From Phycisphaerae bacterium (GTDB taxonomy: Bacteria; Planctomycetota; Phycisphaerae; Sedimentisphaerales; Anaerobacaceae), in contig JAAYBV010000035.1 of the NCBI GenBank assembly GCA_012744475.1, positions 1-44,048 of the forward strand: a stretch of 44,048 bases of DNA, given 5' to 3'. A model generated the notes under the pieces. That model did not search any database. It saw only the letters and a program-made list of their open reading frames with translations, and was not told the DNA's origin. A program made the position numbers and the translations under genes. Below are positions 8,458 through 16,818 of the stretch, one piece after another (within the stretch, counting starts at the first letter, position 1; every line of letters starts with the position of its first letter).

Positions 8458-10025
8458 CGTGCCGCCTCCCCGTTGTGGCGTTTCCTCCAGGCCAGCCAGA
8501 CCAGAAACGCCAGCGCCGCAAACAGATCGATCAGCAGGACCCGAGTGCCGATCACATAGGGCACATTTTCCGCCGGTGTCTTCTCCAGCAGCAGCGTCGG
8601 CCAGCCCTCCTGGACGAACCAGAATCCGAGGATCAGGACCAGGAACAGCGGAGTGATGTACTTGATGATGAAACGATAGATCCGGGGGATACGGATGTCC
8701 GAGCCGCTGTGCAGCTCACTCCAGGCTTTGTCCATTCCGAAGACCCATGCAAACAGAACGACCTCGATCATCGCGAAGAGCACCACACAGAACGTCCCGC
8801 CCCAGAAGTCCATTTCGTCCAACGCGCCCTGACCATTGAAAAAGATGACCACCTGGCACAGGTTGAAGGTCACGATGGCAAACAGGATACTGGCGGTCTT
8901 GCGATCGAGGTTGAACTCATCCTGGAGGAACACCACCGCCGGCAGGGCCAGAGAGATGGAACTGGTGACCCCGGCGATGAACAGTAGGAAGAACCACGCA
9001 AAGGCGAAGAACTGGCCGAAGGCCACCTTCTGGAGCACCAAAGGCATCGTGACGAACCCCAGATTGAAAGCCCCTCCCTCCGCGATCTCCTGGGTCACCT
9101 GCGGTCCGAAAATGGCGAAGGCGGCGGGAATGACGATGCTGCCACCGAGAATGACCTCGGCGAACTCGTTGGCGGTCGAGGCGGTCAACCCAGAGAGAGC
9201 CACGTCATCCCGCCTGCGCAGATAGCTGGCATAGGTGAGAATGACACCGAAACCGACGCTCAACGTGAAGAAAATCTGCCCGGCGGCCGCCAGCCAAACC
9301 TTGGCCTCTTTGAGCTCGGCCCACCGCGGATTCCAGAGGAAGCCGAAGCCGTTGTTGACGTTCCATTCGGGCCTGCCCGGGTCCGGCGTGCCCAGGGTCG
9401 CCACGCGAATCACGATCGCGATGGCCAGGATGAACAACACGAGCAGGCCATACTTGCAGACCCGTTCGATGCCGGCCCGCAGCCCGACCCAGATGACCAG
9501 GATGTTCACAGCAAACGTGACCAGAAAGAAGAAATACGCCGGGCCGATGCCCGAGAAGTGCTCGTTCTGTACCAGACCCTGGTAGCCCTTCAGGAACGCA
9601 GCCATGCTCGGCTGGTCCGTGCAGGATGCGTACCGCCCGGTCAAGGCGAACACGCTGTAGCCCAGCAGCCAGGACTCGATGTACGTATAGTAGACGAAGA
9701 TGATCGTCGGTCCGAAGATGCCGATGACACCGAAGTACTTGATGAATCGGTTCTTCTGCCAGACCGTTTCGAAGATGCCCGGGGCCGTGCTGCGTTCGAA
9801 TCCACCTCCGAACCGTCCGATGGTCCACTCGATCCACATCAGCGGCAGCCCCAGCAGCAGAAACGAGATGAAATAGGGGATCATGAACGCCCCGCCGCCG
9901 TTCTTGGCTGCCTGGACAGGGAAGCGAAGGAAGTTGCCCAAGCCGACGGCGCTGCCGGCAACGGCGAGAATGACTCCCAGTCTGCTGCCCCAGGCTTCTC
10001 TCGGTTCCTTGCGTGGTTCTGCCAT
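8454..10025 (-). CDS. Sodium-dependent transporter, NSS/SNF family
   Basis: About 523 aa with 12 predicted membrane segments. The signature of the family is at the N-terminus: WGSRLGVILAVAGSAVGLGNFLRFP (TM1 with the unwound sodium/substrate site), then NGGGAFMIPYF and the WIEWTIGRFGG segment. Bacterial members use the sodium gradient to import amino acids or related amines; LeuT is the structural model. The substrate cannot be read from sequence. A GTG at 10031 would add two residues; ATG at 10025 is preferred. It sits 50 bases after the amidohydrolase-like gene and overlaps the 32-aa subunit gene, suggesting one operon. Confidence 0.92.
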   Translation of the reverse strand: MAEPRKEPREAWGSRLGVILAVAGSAVGLGNFLRFPVQAAKNGGGAFMIPYFISFLLLGLPLMWIEWTIGRFGGGFERSTAPGIFETVWQKNRFIKYFGVIGIFGPTIIFVYYTYIESWLLGYSVFALTGRYASCTDQPSMAAFLKGYQGLVQNEHFSGIGPAYFFFLVTFAVNILVIWVGLRAGIERVCKYGLLVLFILAIAIVIRVATLGTPDPGRPEWNVNNGFGFLWNPRWAELKEAKVWLAAAGQIFFTLSVGFGVILTYASYLRRRDDVALSGLTASTANEFAEVILGGSIVIPAAFAIFGPQVTQEIAEGGAFNLGFVTMPLVLQKVAFGQFFAFAWFFLLFIAGVTSSISLALPAVVFLQDEFNLDRKTASILFAIVTFNLCQVVIFFNGQGALDEMDFWGGTFCVVLFAMIEVVLFAWVFGMDKAWSELHSGSDIRIPRIYRFIIKYITPLFLVLILGFWFVQEGWPTLLLEKTPAENVPYVIGTRVLLIDLFAALAFLVWLAWRKRHNGEAAR

Positions 10026-10074
10026 AGGCACTGCCTGTTGCTCACGCAGGTCGCTGCTGCCGCACCCGGCGAGT

Positions 10075-10917
10075 CTAATCCTCTGAACGTTCCTGGCCTG
10101 CGGGCTGGGCCCGATGCTCCTGACGCTTGATCTGGCTGTGCTCGATGCCCAGCAGTTCCAGCGAATCCCGCTCGATCACATTCCGGATGCTGCCCCGAGG
10201 AACGGTGGGCAGCTTCGTATCGGACAGAAGCATGTTGAAGCCCAGGAGCGTCTCGATGCACTCACCGGCGTTGCTCAGCGGAAACCCACTGCCAAACAGC
10301 AGCTTGTCCATCACGCCCCGCTCGTGGGCGGCCACAACGATGTTGTAGGTCTGCCAGACCTTGCTGGGCCGGATGGTCAGGTCGGCAAAGACGCAATCGT
10401 GCTTACCCACCATCGCCAGGGTCTGCTCGACGAACGGCACTCCCATGTTCCCGAGGATGATCTTGAGGTCGGGAAGGGTTCGGGCCACCTCGTCGAGCAA
10501 ATAGGGCTGGGTGTACTCGAGGATGGCCGAAGCCTTGAGGGAATGGCTGCCGTTGTGGAAAAAGATGGGCTTGCCCGCCTCGCGGACGGCCTCGTAAAAC
10601 CGCATGGCCCGGCTGTGGGTGGGGTGAAAGCCGGACATCGAACAGTATAGAACGAACCCCTTCAGGCCCAGCGTCTCGGTCAGCGCGACGAGACTCTTGT
10701 CATCGATTCGGTCCTCGGTGGGATCCACGACGGCGAATCCGACCATCCGGTCGCCGTGCCGGCCGACGTATTCGGCCAGGGTCTGGTTGACCCGGTCACG
10801 CTCTCCATCCAGTGTCGCCAGGACCACGCAGGCATCGACCGTCTCGGCGGCGGCGAGGTGCTCCGAGATATCGGCCTCGTCCAGGGACCGAATGTGGGTG
10901 TGACAATCAACAATCAT
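10075..10917 (-). CDS. Amidohydrolase-2-like protein with altered metal/catalytic residues
   Basis: 280 aa, TIM-barrel amidohydrolase (Amidohydro_2) fold. The first metal motif D-C-H-T-H (residues 4-8) and the mid-barrel FFHNGSH are present. Two further motifs are changed. The usual 'LAHxG' strand reads ILGNMGV (His to Asn), and the usual 'FGSDxP' near the C-terminus reads FGSGFP, losing the aspartate that acts as general base and metal ligand. The protein may therefore bind ligand without hydrolysing it, or use another mechanism (inference). It is the first gene of the operon with the NSS transporter, so transporter substrate and ligand may be related. GAGGAAA lies upstream of the ATG. Confidence 0.8.
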   Translation of the reverse strand: MIVDCHTHIRSLDEADISEHLAAAETVDACVVLATLDGERDRVNQTLAEYVGRHGDRMVGFAVVDPTEDRIDDKSLVALTETLGLKGFVLYCSMSGFHPTHSRAMRFYEAVREAGKPIFFHNGSHSLKASAILEYTQPYLLDEVARTLPDLKIILGNMGVPFVEQTLAMVGKHDCVFADLTIRPSKVWQTYNIVVAAHERGVMDKLLFGSGFPLSNAGECIETLLGFNMLLSDTKLPTVPRGSIRNVIERDSLELLGIEHSQIKRQEHRAQPAGQERSED

Positions 10918-10974
10918 TCAGCGTTTCCTCGAAAATCGCGGCCGACGCCGCGTCAACCGTCGTAAAGGCATTGC

Positions 10975-11004
10975 ATCTTACGTGTTACGGCAGTTGGACG
11001 TCAA
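10975..11004 (-). promoter_or_regulatory. Candidate promoter for amidohydrolase/NSS operon
   Basis: On the minus strand TTGACG (10999-11004) and TAAGAT (10975-10980) are 18 bases apart, about 58 bases before the ATG. The -35 box falls within the first copy of the direct repeat described at 10988-11133. Confidence 0.4.
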
Positions 11005-11133
11005 GGACAAATTGCGGTGTCCCAAGATGGGAAGGTGGGCATGCGGCAAGCTGGCCTGCGAATCGGGGAAGGCCTGCCGGAAGGTCACCTGTCGACTCGT
11101 GTTCGGCAGTTGGGCGCGGCTGACAAATTGGCG
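10988..11133. repeat. Two-copy imperfect direct repeat
   Basis: CGGCAGTTGG-N8-GACAAATTG occurs at 10988-11014 and again at 11104-11130 with identical internal spacing (two further bases match within the N8). The copies are 116 bases apart and outside genes. It could be a regulator-binding site or a dispersed intergenic repeat. A related GACAAATTCCC is seen at 7193-7203. Confidence 0.5.
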
Positions 11134-11165
11134 AAGACGCAGTCCACCCGCGGCTGCGTCTTCGC
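11131..11165. repeat. Perfect 12-bp inverted repeat (hairpin)
   Basis: GCGAAGACGCAG (11131-11142) and CTGCGTCTTCGC (11154-11165) pair perfectly around an 11-base loop. There is no T-run on either side, so a simple intrinsic terminator is unlikely. It abuts the second direct-repeat copy. Confidence 0.6.
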
Positions 11166-11322
11166 CGGGTCCACAGGCCGTCCTCTGGGAGGGCATTCTC
11201 GAGACATAAAGCGACGGCCAGGACACCGATGTGGATGCGAAGACAGGAATTCCCGTTCTTTTTCTTGCATGGGTCGCATCGAGGGGGGGGCCTGTCCCGC
11301 TCCGCCTTGTCAACAGCATCTC

Positions 11323-11351
11323 TTGACGGCCCGTAGCCCCCGCGATAGCAT
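11323..11351 (+). promoter_or_regulatory. Candidate promoter for zinc-ribbon gene
   Basis: TTGACG (11323-11328), 17-base spacer, TAGCAT (11346-11351). It lies about 190 bases before the ATG of the zinc-ribbon gene, implying a long leader. Confidence 0.35.
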
Positions 11352-11540
11352 GTGACCCTCAGAGGCCGTCGACGCCGCAGACAAGAAGTCCGGACCTCCG
11401 GTCAGGAGGCGAAGTAAGCAGGTCCGAACGCTGTGAGTTGAATATTGGGCCGCCTCGGACGTCTGTACCGATAGCAGAGACAGACGGCCCGGAACTCAAG
11501 GGGCCCGCTCTCAGGCATACAAGGACTCCGGAGGCCATGA

Positions 11541-11945
11541 ATGGACTGTCCCTCGTGCGGAAACGCGATGATCACGCTGGAACTGGCGGATGTCGAAATC
11601 GACCACTGCGTCGGTTGCGGCGGCATCTGGCTCGATGCCGGTGAGCTGGAGTTGCTCCTAGACGACCCTCGGAAGGCCGCCGGGCTGTTGGCCTCGTTCC
11701 AGGAGGCCCCCTCCTCAGCCGAGCATCCTCGAAAGTGCCCCATCTGTGACAAGAAAATGGCCAAAGTCGTGGTCGGCTGTGACAAACCCGTTCTCCTGAT
11801 CGACAAATGCCGCCGAGGTGACGGGCTCTGGTTCGACGGTGGCGAGCTGAGGGACGTCCTCGACCGAGGGCGGCTCGACGAGGACAGCCGTATCCGGAAG
11901 CTGCTCGCAGATATGTTCGCTCACGACGAATCGAAGCAGAAGTAG
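11541..11945 (+). CDS. Double TFIIB-type zinc-ribbon protein
   Basis: 134 aa with two zf-TFIIB-like units. The first is CPSCGNAM ... DHCVGCGGIWLDAGELELLL (about 3-39); the second is CPICDKKM ... DKCRRGDGLWFDGGELRDVL (about 67-110). In each, a CxxC knuckle is followed by a second cysteine cluster and the GIWLDxGEL signature. The second unit has an incomplete last pair: CRRGDG replaces CxxCxG, so one zinc ligand is missing. Function of these small bacterial proteins is unknown. GGAGG is ten bases upstream of the ATG. The sialidase gene starts 12 bases after the stop, so the two are probably cotranscribed. Confidence 0.85.
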   Translation: MDCPSCGNAMITLELADVEIDHCVGCGGIWLDAGELELLLDDPRKAAGLLASFQEAPSSAEHPRKCPICDKKMAKVVVGCDKPVLLIDKCRRGDGLWFDGGELRDVLDRGRLDEDSRIRKLLADMFAHDESKQK

Positions 11946-11957
11946 GATGCCTTGCGA

Positions 11958-14189
11958 ATGACGAACAGGCCTGTCCAAAACGCCATCATCCTGGTCCTGA
12001 CGCTTGTCCCAACGGTCGCAATCGCCCTGCCGCCCGCCCAGCCAAGGAGCTATTCCATCCCGGTTGTGGACCTTTCCGGGGAAACACAGCGGCAGACGGT
12101 GGTTGACCGCGAAAGCGGTCAATACCTGGGTCACCCCACCACGGTGCTTCTGGAGGACAACCGGACAATCCTGGCTGTCTACCCCAAGGGCCACGGTCGC
12201 GGCGCCATCGTGATGAAGCGCAGCACGGATGCGGGCCTGACCTGGTCGGACCGCCTGCCTACGCCGGAGAACTGGGCAACGTCGCAAGAGACCCCCACCA
12301 TCCACCGCGTCGTCGATCGCGAAGGCCGCAAGAGGCTGATCCTGTTTTCGGGTCTGTATCCGGTCCGAATGGCCGTCTCCGAGAACGATGGGCGGGACTG
12401 GACGGCCTTGGAGCCGATCGGCGATTTCGGCGGGATCGTTGCGATGGCGTCCGTCGAGCGTCTGGCGAACGGCGACTACATGGCCCTGTTCCACGACGAC
12501 GGGCGCTTTCTTCGAAATGGGGGCCAGCCGACGCAGTTTCGGGTGTATAAGACGATCTCGCAGGACGGTGGCCTGACTTGGGGCCAGCCGATTGCCATCG
12601 CCGAGCATCCAGAAGCTCATCTGTGCGAGCCCGGCCTGATTCGCTCGCCTGATGGGCGACAGATCGCCGTCCTACTGCGGGAGAACAGCCGCAAATTCAA
12701 TTCCTTCGTCATCTTCAGCAACGACGAAGGGCAAACATGGAGCAAGCCGCGCGAGCTGCCAGCCGCACTGACGGGCGACCGGCACGTGGGCAAGTATGCC
12801 CCGGATGGACGTCTCTTCGTCACCTTCCGGGACACCACGCACGTCAGCTCGTCCAAAGGCGACTGGGTCGGATGGGTGGGCACATACGACGACATCGTCG
12901 CCGGCCGGGAAGGTCAGTACCGCGTCCGCCTGATGGACAACACCAAGGGGGCCGACTGCGCCTATCCGGGCCTCGAAGTGCTCCCCGACGACGGCACGTT
13001 CATCGCGACCACCTATGGCCACTGGACCCGGGATGAGCAACCCCACATCGTCAGCATCCGCCTGAAGCTCTCGGAACTGGACCAGCGGGCAGCAGAACGT
13101 AGAGTCGCCCTGACCGACCTCTACGTCAGTGGCAACGACGGATATCACACGTATCGAATCCCGTCGCTGCTCGTGACCAGGAAAGGAACGCTTCTGGCGT
13201 TCTGCGAGGGACGCAAAGGAGGTCGAGGTGACTCGGGCGACATCGACCTGCTCGTCAAGCGGTCGGCCGATGGCGGCAGGACCTGGAGCCCCCAACAGGT
13301 CATCTGGAACGACGCAGACAACACCTGCGGCAATCCATGTCCCGTCGTGGACCAACAGACCGGAACGATCTGGCTGACCATGACCTGGAACCACGGGCAG
13401 GACAAAGAGAGCCAGATCATGCAGAACACGAGCAAGAACACACGGCGCGTGTTCGTGACCCACAGCGAAGACGACGGTCTGACCTGGTCGGCGCCGCGTC
13501 AGATCACCGAGACGACCAAACGACCGGAGTGGCGATGGTACGCGACCGGCCCGGGCGTGGGCATTCAACTGGAGCGGGGTCCGTGGCGAGGGCGTCTGCT
13601 GATCCCCTGCGACCACAGCGTCGTCTCTCCCGAAGACCCCACCGGCTACAACTCGCACGTGATCTTCAGCGACGATCGAGGACAGAGCTGGCAACTCGGC
13701 GGCGCGATCCGGCCGGCCGTCAATGAGTGTCAGGTCGTGGAACTGTCCGACGGCACGCTCCTGATGAACATGCGGAACTATGACCGGTCCGCGACGACGC
13801 GGGCCGTTGCGACAAGCCGGGACGGGGGAATGACCTGGTCGCAGGTCCGACACGATCCGGCCCTCGTCGAGCCGATCTGCCAGGCGAGTCTCGTTCGATA
13901 CGATGAGGCAACAGAGCAAGACCGCGACTGGCTGCTGTTTTCCAACCCCGCGCACGGTGAGAGTGGGATACGCCGAGATATGACCGTCCGCCTCAGTCGC
14001 GACGGGGGCAAGACCTGGCCTGTCGAACGCCTTGTCTGGCCCGGGCCGGCCGCCTATTCGTCTCTGGCGGTCCTTCCCAACGGCGCGATCGCGTGTCTGT
14101 TCGAAAGCGGCCAGGCAAGTCCGTACGAGCGGATCGTCCTGGCGAGATTCGAACGCCGCTGGCTCGCCGGCGAGTCGCTCGGTCCCTGA
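11958..14189 (+). CDS. Secreted two-domain sialidase (BNR-type domain + GH33 exo-alpha-sialidase)
   Basis: 743 aa with an N-terminal signal peptide (AIILVLTLVPTVAIALP). The C-terminal half (about 385-740) is a full GH33-like sialidase: YRIPSLLVT (the RIP arginine), DSGDIDLLVKRS, TCGNPCPVVD, ATGPGVGIQL, NMRNYDRS. It has five Asp boxes at about 435, 502, 571, 619 and 679 (e.g. SADGGRTW, SRDGGKTW). The N-terminal half (about 35-370) is a second six-bladed-propeller-like unit with four Asp boxes (about 88, 140, 200, 253), but it lacks a recognisable RIP motif and may be a binding or inactive domain. GH33 enzymes release terminal sialic acid; related 2-keto sugars are also possible substrates. No sialic acid catabolic genes are nearby. 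ATG chosen over a TTG two codons earlier. Confidence 0.88.
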   Translation: MTNRPVQNAIILVLTLVPTVAIALPPAQPRSYSIPVVDLSGETQRQTVVDRESGQYLGHPTTVLLEDNRTILAVYPKGHGRGAIVMKRSTDAGLTWSDRLPTPENWATSQETPTIHRVVDREGRKRLILFSGLYPVRMAVSENDGRDWTALEPIGDFGGIVAMASVERLANGDYMALFHDDGRFLRNGGQPTQFRVYKTISQDGGLTWGQPIAIAEHPEAHLCEPGLIRSPDGRQIAVLLRENSRKFNSFVIFSNDEGQTWSKPRELPAALTGDRHVGKYAPDGRLFVTFRDTTHVSSSKGDWVGWVGTYDDIVAGREGQYRVRLMDNTKGADCAYPGLEVLPDDGTFIATTYGHWTRDEQPHIVSIRLKLSELDQRAAERRVALTDLYVSGNDGYHTYRIPSLLVTRKGTLLAFCEGRKGGRGDSGDIDLLVKRSADGGRTWSPQQVIWNDADNTCGNPCPVVDQQTGTIWLTMTWNHGQDKESQIMQNTSKNTRRVFVTHSEDDGLTWSAPRQITETTKRPEWRWYATGPGVGIQLERGPWRGRLLIPCDHSVVSPEDPTGYNSHVIFSDDRGQSWQLGGAIRPAVNECQVVELSDGTLLMNMRNYDRSATTRAVATSRDGGMTWSQVRHDPALVEPICQASLVRYDEATEQDRDWLLFSNPAHGESGIRRDMTVRLSRDGGKTWPVERLVWPGPAAYSSLAVLPNGAIACLFESGQASPYERIVLARFERRWLAGESLGP

Positions 14190-14253
14190 TGATATAGCGT
14201 GTTGGCATGACTTTCATGTTTTGGCTGTAGCACGTTTTGGAAAGGATCCAGGA

Positions 14254-14337
14254 ATGAGTAGTTGGACGTTGATCCTCGTGGGCGTCGCTGCCGTACTGAT
14301 TGTCGTGGCACTGATCATGAAGAAGGGGAAATCGTAG
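14254..14337 (+). CDS. 27-aa single-span membrane peptide upstream of lemA
   Basis: The frame MSSWTLILVGVAAVLIVVAL + IMKKGKS has AAAGGA seven bases before its ATG and stops 42 bases before the LemA start. It is one hydrophobic helix followed by a basic tail, the normal 'positive-inside' end. Size, start signal and position between two well-supported genes make it a credible small membrane protein, probably acting with the LemA/HtpX module; no family is recognised. Confidence 0.5.
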   Translation: MSSWTLILVGVAAVLIVVALIMKKGKS

Positions 14338-14379
14338 TCCCCCAAACGGAATCGTTCCGTCCAATTGAAGGGAGAACCC

Positions 14380-14949
14380 ATGTCAGGAGCACTGATCGTA
14401 CTGCTGGTCTTCGTCGGCCTTCTGGTCGTCCTGGCCCTGATCGTGATCGGCATCTACAATGCCCTGGTCCGACTGCGAAATCAGGTGGACAACGCCTGGT
14501 CGCAGATCGACGTGCAGTTGAAGCGCCGGCACGATCTGATTCCGAACCTGGTCGAAACCGCCAGGGGCTACATGAAGCATGAACGCGAGACCTTCGAGGC
14601 CATCACGCAGGCCCGCAGCCAGGCGATGGGCGCCAAGAGCGTGGCCGAGACCGCCAAAGCGGAAGGCCAGCTCGCCGATGCACTGAGCAAGTTCATGCTC
14701 GTCGTCGAGAACTACCCGGAGCTCAAGGCCAACCAGAACTTCCTGGCGCTCCAGGAAGAGCTGACCGGCACGGAGAACAAGATCGCGTTCTCGCGTCAGA
14801 ACTACAACGACCAGGTCTTGTTCTACAACAACAAGATCCAGATGTTCCCGTCGAACATCATCGCGGGAATGTGCAGCTTCACGAAGCGCGACTTCTTCCA
14901 GGTCGACAGCGCGGCGGAGCGTGCGGTCCCCAAGGTCAGTTTCTCGTAG
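14380..14949 (+). CDS. lemA: LemA family protein
   Basis: 189 aa. An N-terminal membrane helix (about 5-27, VLLVFVGLLVVLALIVIGIY) is followed by the LemA helical bundle with its hallmarks: YNALVRLRNQVDNAWSQIDVQLKRRHDLIPNLVETARGYMKHE (about 27-70) and ENYPELKANQNFLALQEEL (about 110-128). The end FYNNKIQMFPSNIIAGMC is also typical. LemA proteins are membrane-tethered bundles of uncertain role, often encoded next to HtpX-type proteases as here. GAAGGGAG precedes the ATG. Part of a plus-strand operon with the 27-aa peptide, the M48 protease and the coiled-coil membrane protein. Confidence 0.93.
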   Translation: MSGALIVLLVFVGLLVVLALIVIGIYNALVRLRNQVDNAWSQIDVQLKRRHDLIPNLVETARGYMKHERETFEAITQARSQAMGAKSVAETAKAEGQLADALSKFMLVVENYPELKANQNFLALQEELTGTENKIAFSRQNYNDQVLFYNNKIQMFPSNIIAGMCSFTKRDFFQVDSAAERAVPKVSFS

Positions 14950-15063
14950 TCGAGCGGTTCGGTGCTCCTGGCATGGCCGGCGTGTGCGCCGGATCGGGGG
15001 ATGGGGGTGGTGTTGTGCCCAGAGAAACCCGGTCCGGAGAACCAACGGATGTAGGGATGACGC

Positions 15064-16302
15064 ATGTGGGAACTGATTAGAGCAAACAAAAGACACTCGA
15101 TCTTCTTGATGGCCCTGATGGCCTTGGTGCTGTTGCTGGTCGGCGGGGTCATCGGGCTGGCGGTGTTCGGCCCCGACGGCGGATGGATCGGTCTGGGCGT
15201 CGCGACCGTCGTATGGCTGGTTCTGGCCCTAATCAGTCTGTCCTCCGGCGACCAGATCCTGCTGGCGGCCAGTCACGCGCAGCGAGTCGACCATGACGTC
15301 CATCCGCAACTATTCAACATCGTCGAGGAGATGAAGATCGCGGCCGGGCTGCCGGCCATGCCGAAAGTCTACATCATCAACGACCCGGCTCCGAACGCCT
15401 TCGCCACCGGCCGCAGCCCTCAATCCGCGTCCCTCGCCGTCACCGCCGGTCTGCTGGCCCGGCTCAACCGCGACGAGCTCCAGGGCGTGGTCGCACACGA
15501 GATGAGCCACATCCTCCATCGCGACATCCTGTACGTGACTCTGGCGGGCATCATGCTCGGCGGCATCGTGCTCATGTCGCAGGTCTTCCTGCGAGGGATG
15601 CTCCATGGCTCGATGGGATCGAGGCGACGTTATTCGAGTGGCGGCCGGGGCAACGGCCAAACGCAGATTGTCCTGGTCTTGATCGCCGTCGTCGTCGCGG
15701 TGCTCGCCCCCATCATGACCCAGTTGCTCTACTTCGCCCTGTCGCGCCGCCGGGAGTACCTGGCGGACGCCGGCGCGGCAAGGCTGACGCGCTATCCCGA
15801 GGGGCTCGCCAGCGCCTTGGAGAAGATCGCCTCCGATCCGGCCCCGCAACTGGGCCCGGCCAACCAGACCACCGCGCCGATGTACATCGTCAATCCCTTC
15901 AAGAAGGGCCGGATGAAGCTGTCCGATCTGACCAGCACACACCCGCCGATCTCCGAACGCGTCCGCATCCTGCGCAGCATGTCCCAGGGCGCCTCGTACC
16001 GGGACTACGCCGAGGCCTTCATGAAGGTGACGCGGTCGAAGAGCATCGTCCCGGCGACCGCTCTGAAAGACGAGCCGGTCAATCTCCGACAGGACCAGAC
16101 ATCGCCGACCAGCGACGAGAAGACCCAAAGGCAAGTCCATCAGATGGGCGACATCATGCGCAATGTCAACGGTTTTGCGTTCCTGAGCTGCTCCTGCGGC
16201 CTCAGCCTGAAGGTCCCTCCCAACTTCCAGGGGGACACGGTCCGGTGTCCCCGCTGCAACAGGAACCTGGATCTGGGCGCCCAGCGGGTGCCCCCAAGGT
16301 AA
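15064..16302 (+). CDS. M48-family HtpX-like membrane metalloprotease with C-terminal zinc ribbon
   Basis: 412 aa. Two N-terminal membrane helices (about 13-36, 40-60) precede the catalytic domain with the zinc motif HEMSH (about 145-149), a further pair of membrane segments and the downstream ligand motif REYLADAGA (about 230-238). HtpX-type proteases cut damaged or misfolded membrane proteins. After the normal end of the family (about residue 320) there is a linker and then a compact zinc ribbon, CSCG-x12-CPRC (about 376-400), which is not part of standard HtpX. It may recruit substrate or partners (inference). Located 114 bases after lemA, the common pairing. Confidence 0.9.
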   Translation: MWELIRANKRHSIFLMALMALVLLLVGGVIGLAVFGPDGGWIGLGVATVVWLVLALISLSSGDQILLAASHAQRVDHDVHPQLFNIVEEMKIAAGLPAMPKVYIINDPAPNAFATGRSPQSASLAVTAGLLARLNRDELQGVVAHEMSHILHRDILYVTLAGIMLGGIVLMSQVFLRGMLHGSMGSRRRYSSGGRGNGQTQIVLVLIAVVVAVLAPIMTQLLYFALSRRREYLADAGAARLTRYPEGLASALEKIASDPAPQLGPANQTTAPMYIVNPFKKGRMKLSDLTSTHPPISERVRILRSMSQGASYRDYAEAFMKVTRSKSIVPATALKDEPVNLRQDQTSPTSDEKTQRQVHQMGDIMRNVNGFAFLSCSCGLSLKVPPNFQGDTVRCPRCNRNLDLGAQRVPPR

Positions 16303-16419
16303 ATGCCTGCCACCTTTGGCCAGGGGCGCGCTTGCCGAATCCTCCCCGACCGGATAATCTATCGATGTCGAAACTCGGACGAACGCCGTTCCCCTACAGG
16401 ATAGGACCAGAGGAACCCT

Positions 16420-16818
16420 ATGGCCGACGAACCAGCGTGCGAACAAGCCGACCAGATCGAAAGCGAACTCGATGATCTTCGCAAGGAATTGGAGAATTTC
16501 CAGAGGGAGAAGGAGCGTGTCCGCGCCATTGTCGGCAAGATCGGCGGCGTTCCCAAGACGCGCGTCCGCCTGGTCAACACCCTGTTCATCCTCGTCGTGG
16601 TCTTTTCCGTGGTCGCGTCCGTCGTCGGCGGCCACAAGTGGCAACTGCCCATGATCGAACTGGCGGCGGTCACGCTGTCGGTGAAGATCATCTATCTGAT
16701 CCACGCGCAGATGCGCATCGCCCATTTCGAGTTCTGGATCCTCTCCTCGCTCGAGTGGCGAATCAATGAGGTGATGAAGCAGGTTCGCCAACTCCGCAAG
16801 GATCTGGGGCACCCATGA
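16420..16818 (+). CDS. Coiled-coil membrane protein of unknown family
   Basis: 132 aa. Residues 8-40 form a charged coiled coil (QIESELDDLRKELENFQREK); two hydrophobic segments follow (about 51-68, NTLFILVVVFSVVASVV, and about 77-95). The C-terminal part is amphipathic (FEFWILSSLEWRINEVMKQV). I do not recognise a named family. Position behind the LemA/HtpX genes (117-base gap, same strand) suggests a membrane-quality-control accessory. GAGGAACCCT precedes the ATG. Confidence 0.7.
   Translation: MADEPACEQADQIESELDDLRKELENFQREKERVRAIVGKIGGVPKTRVRLVNTLFILVVVFSVVASVVGGHKWQLPMIELAAVTLSVKIIYLIHAQMRIAHFEFWILSSLEWRINEVMKQVRQLRKDLGHP

Larger units (their letters stand above)
10918..11540. other. 623-base divergent intergenic region with repeats
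   Basis: No convincing gene. It holds a candidate minus promoter (10975-11004), a two-copy direct repeat, a strong 12-bp hairpin (11131-11165), a run of eight G (11283-11290) and a candidate plus promoter (11323-11351). The open frames crossing it on both strands lack ribosome-binding sites and family resemblance. Confidence 0.5.

Noticed and set aside
11017-11355. Open frames on both strands of the 10918-11540 gap
   Set aside because: No ribosome-binding site, no family resemblance; the region is better explained by repeats and promoters.
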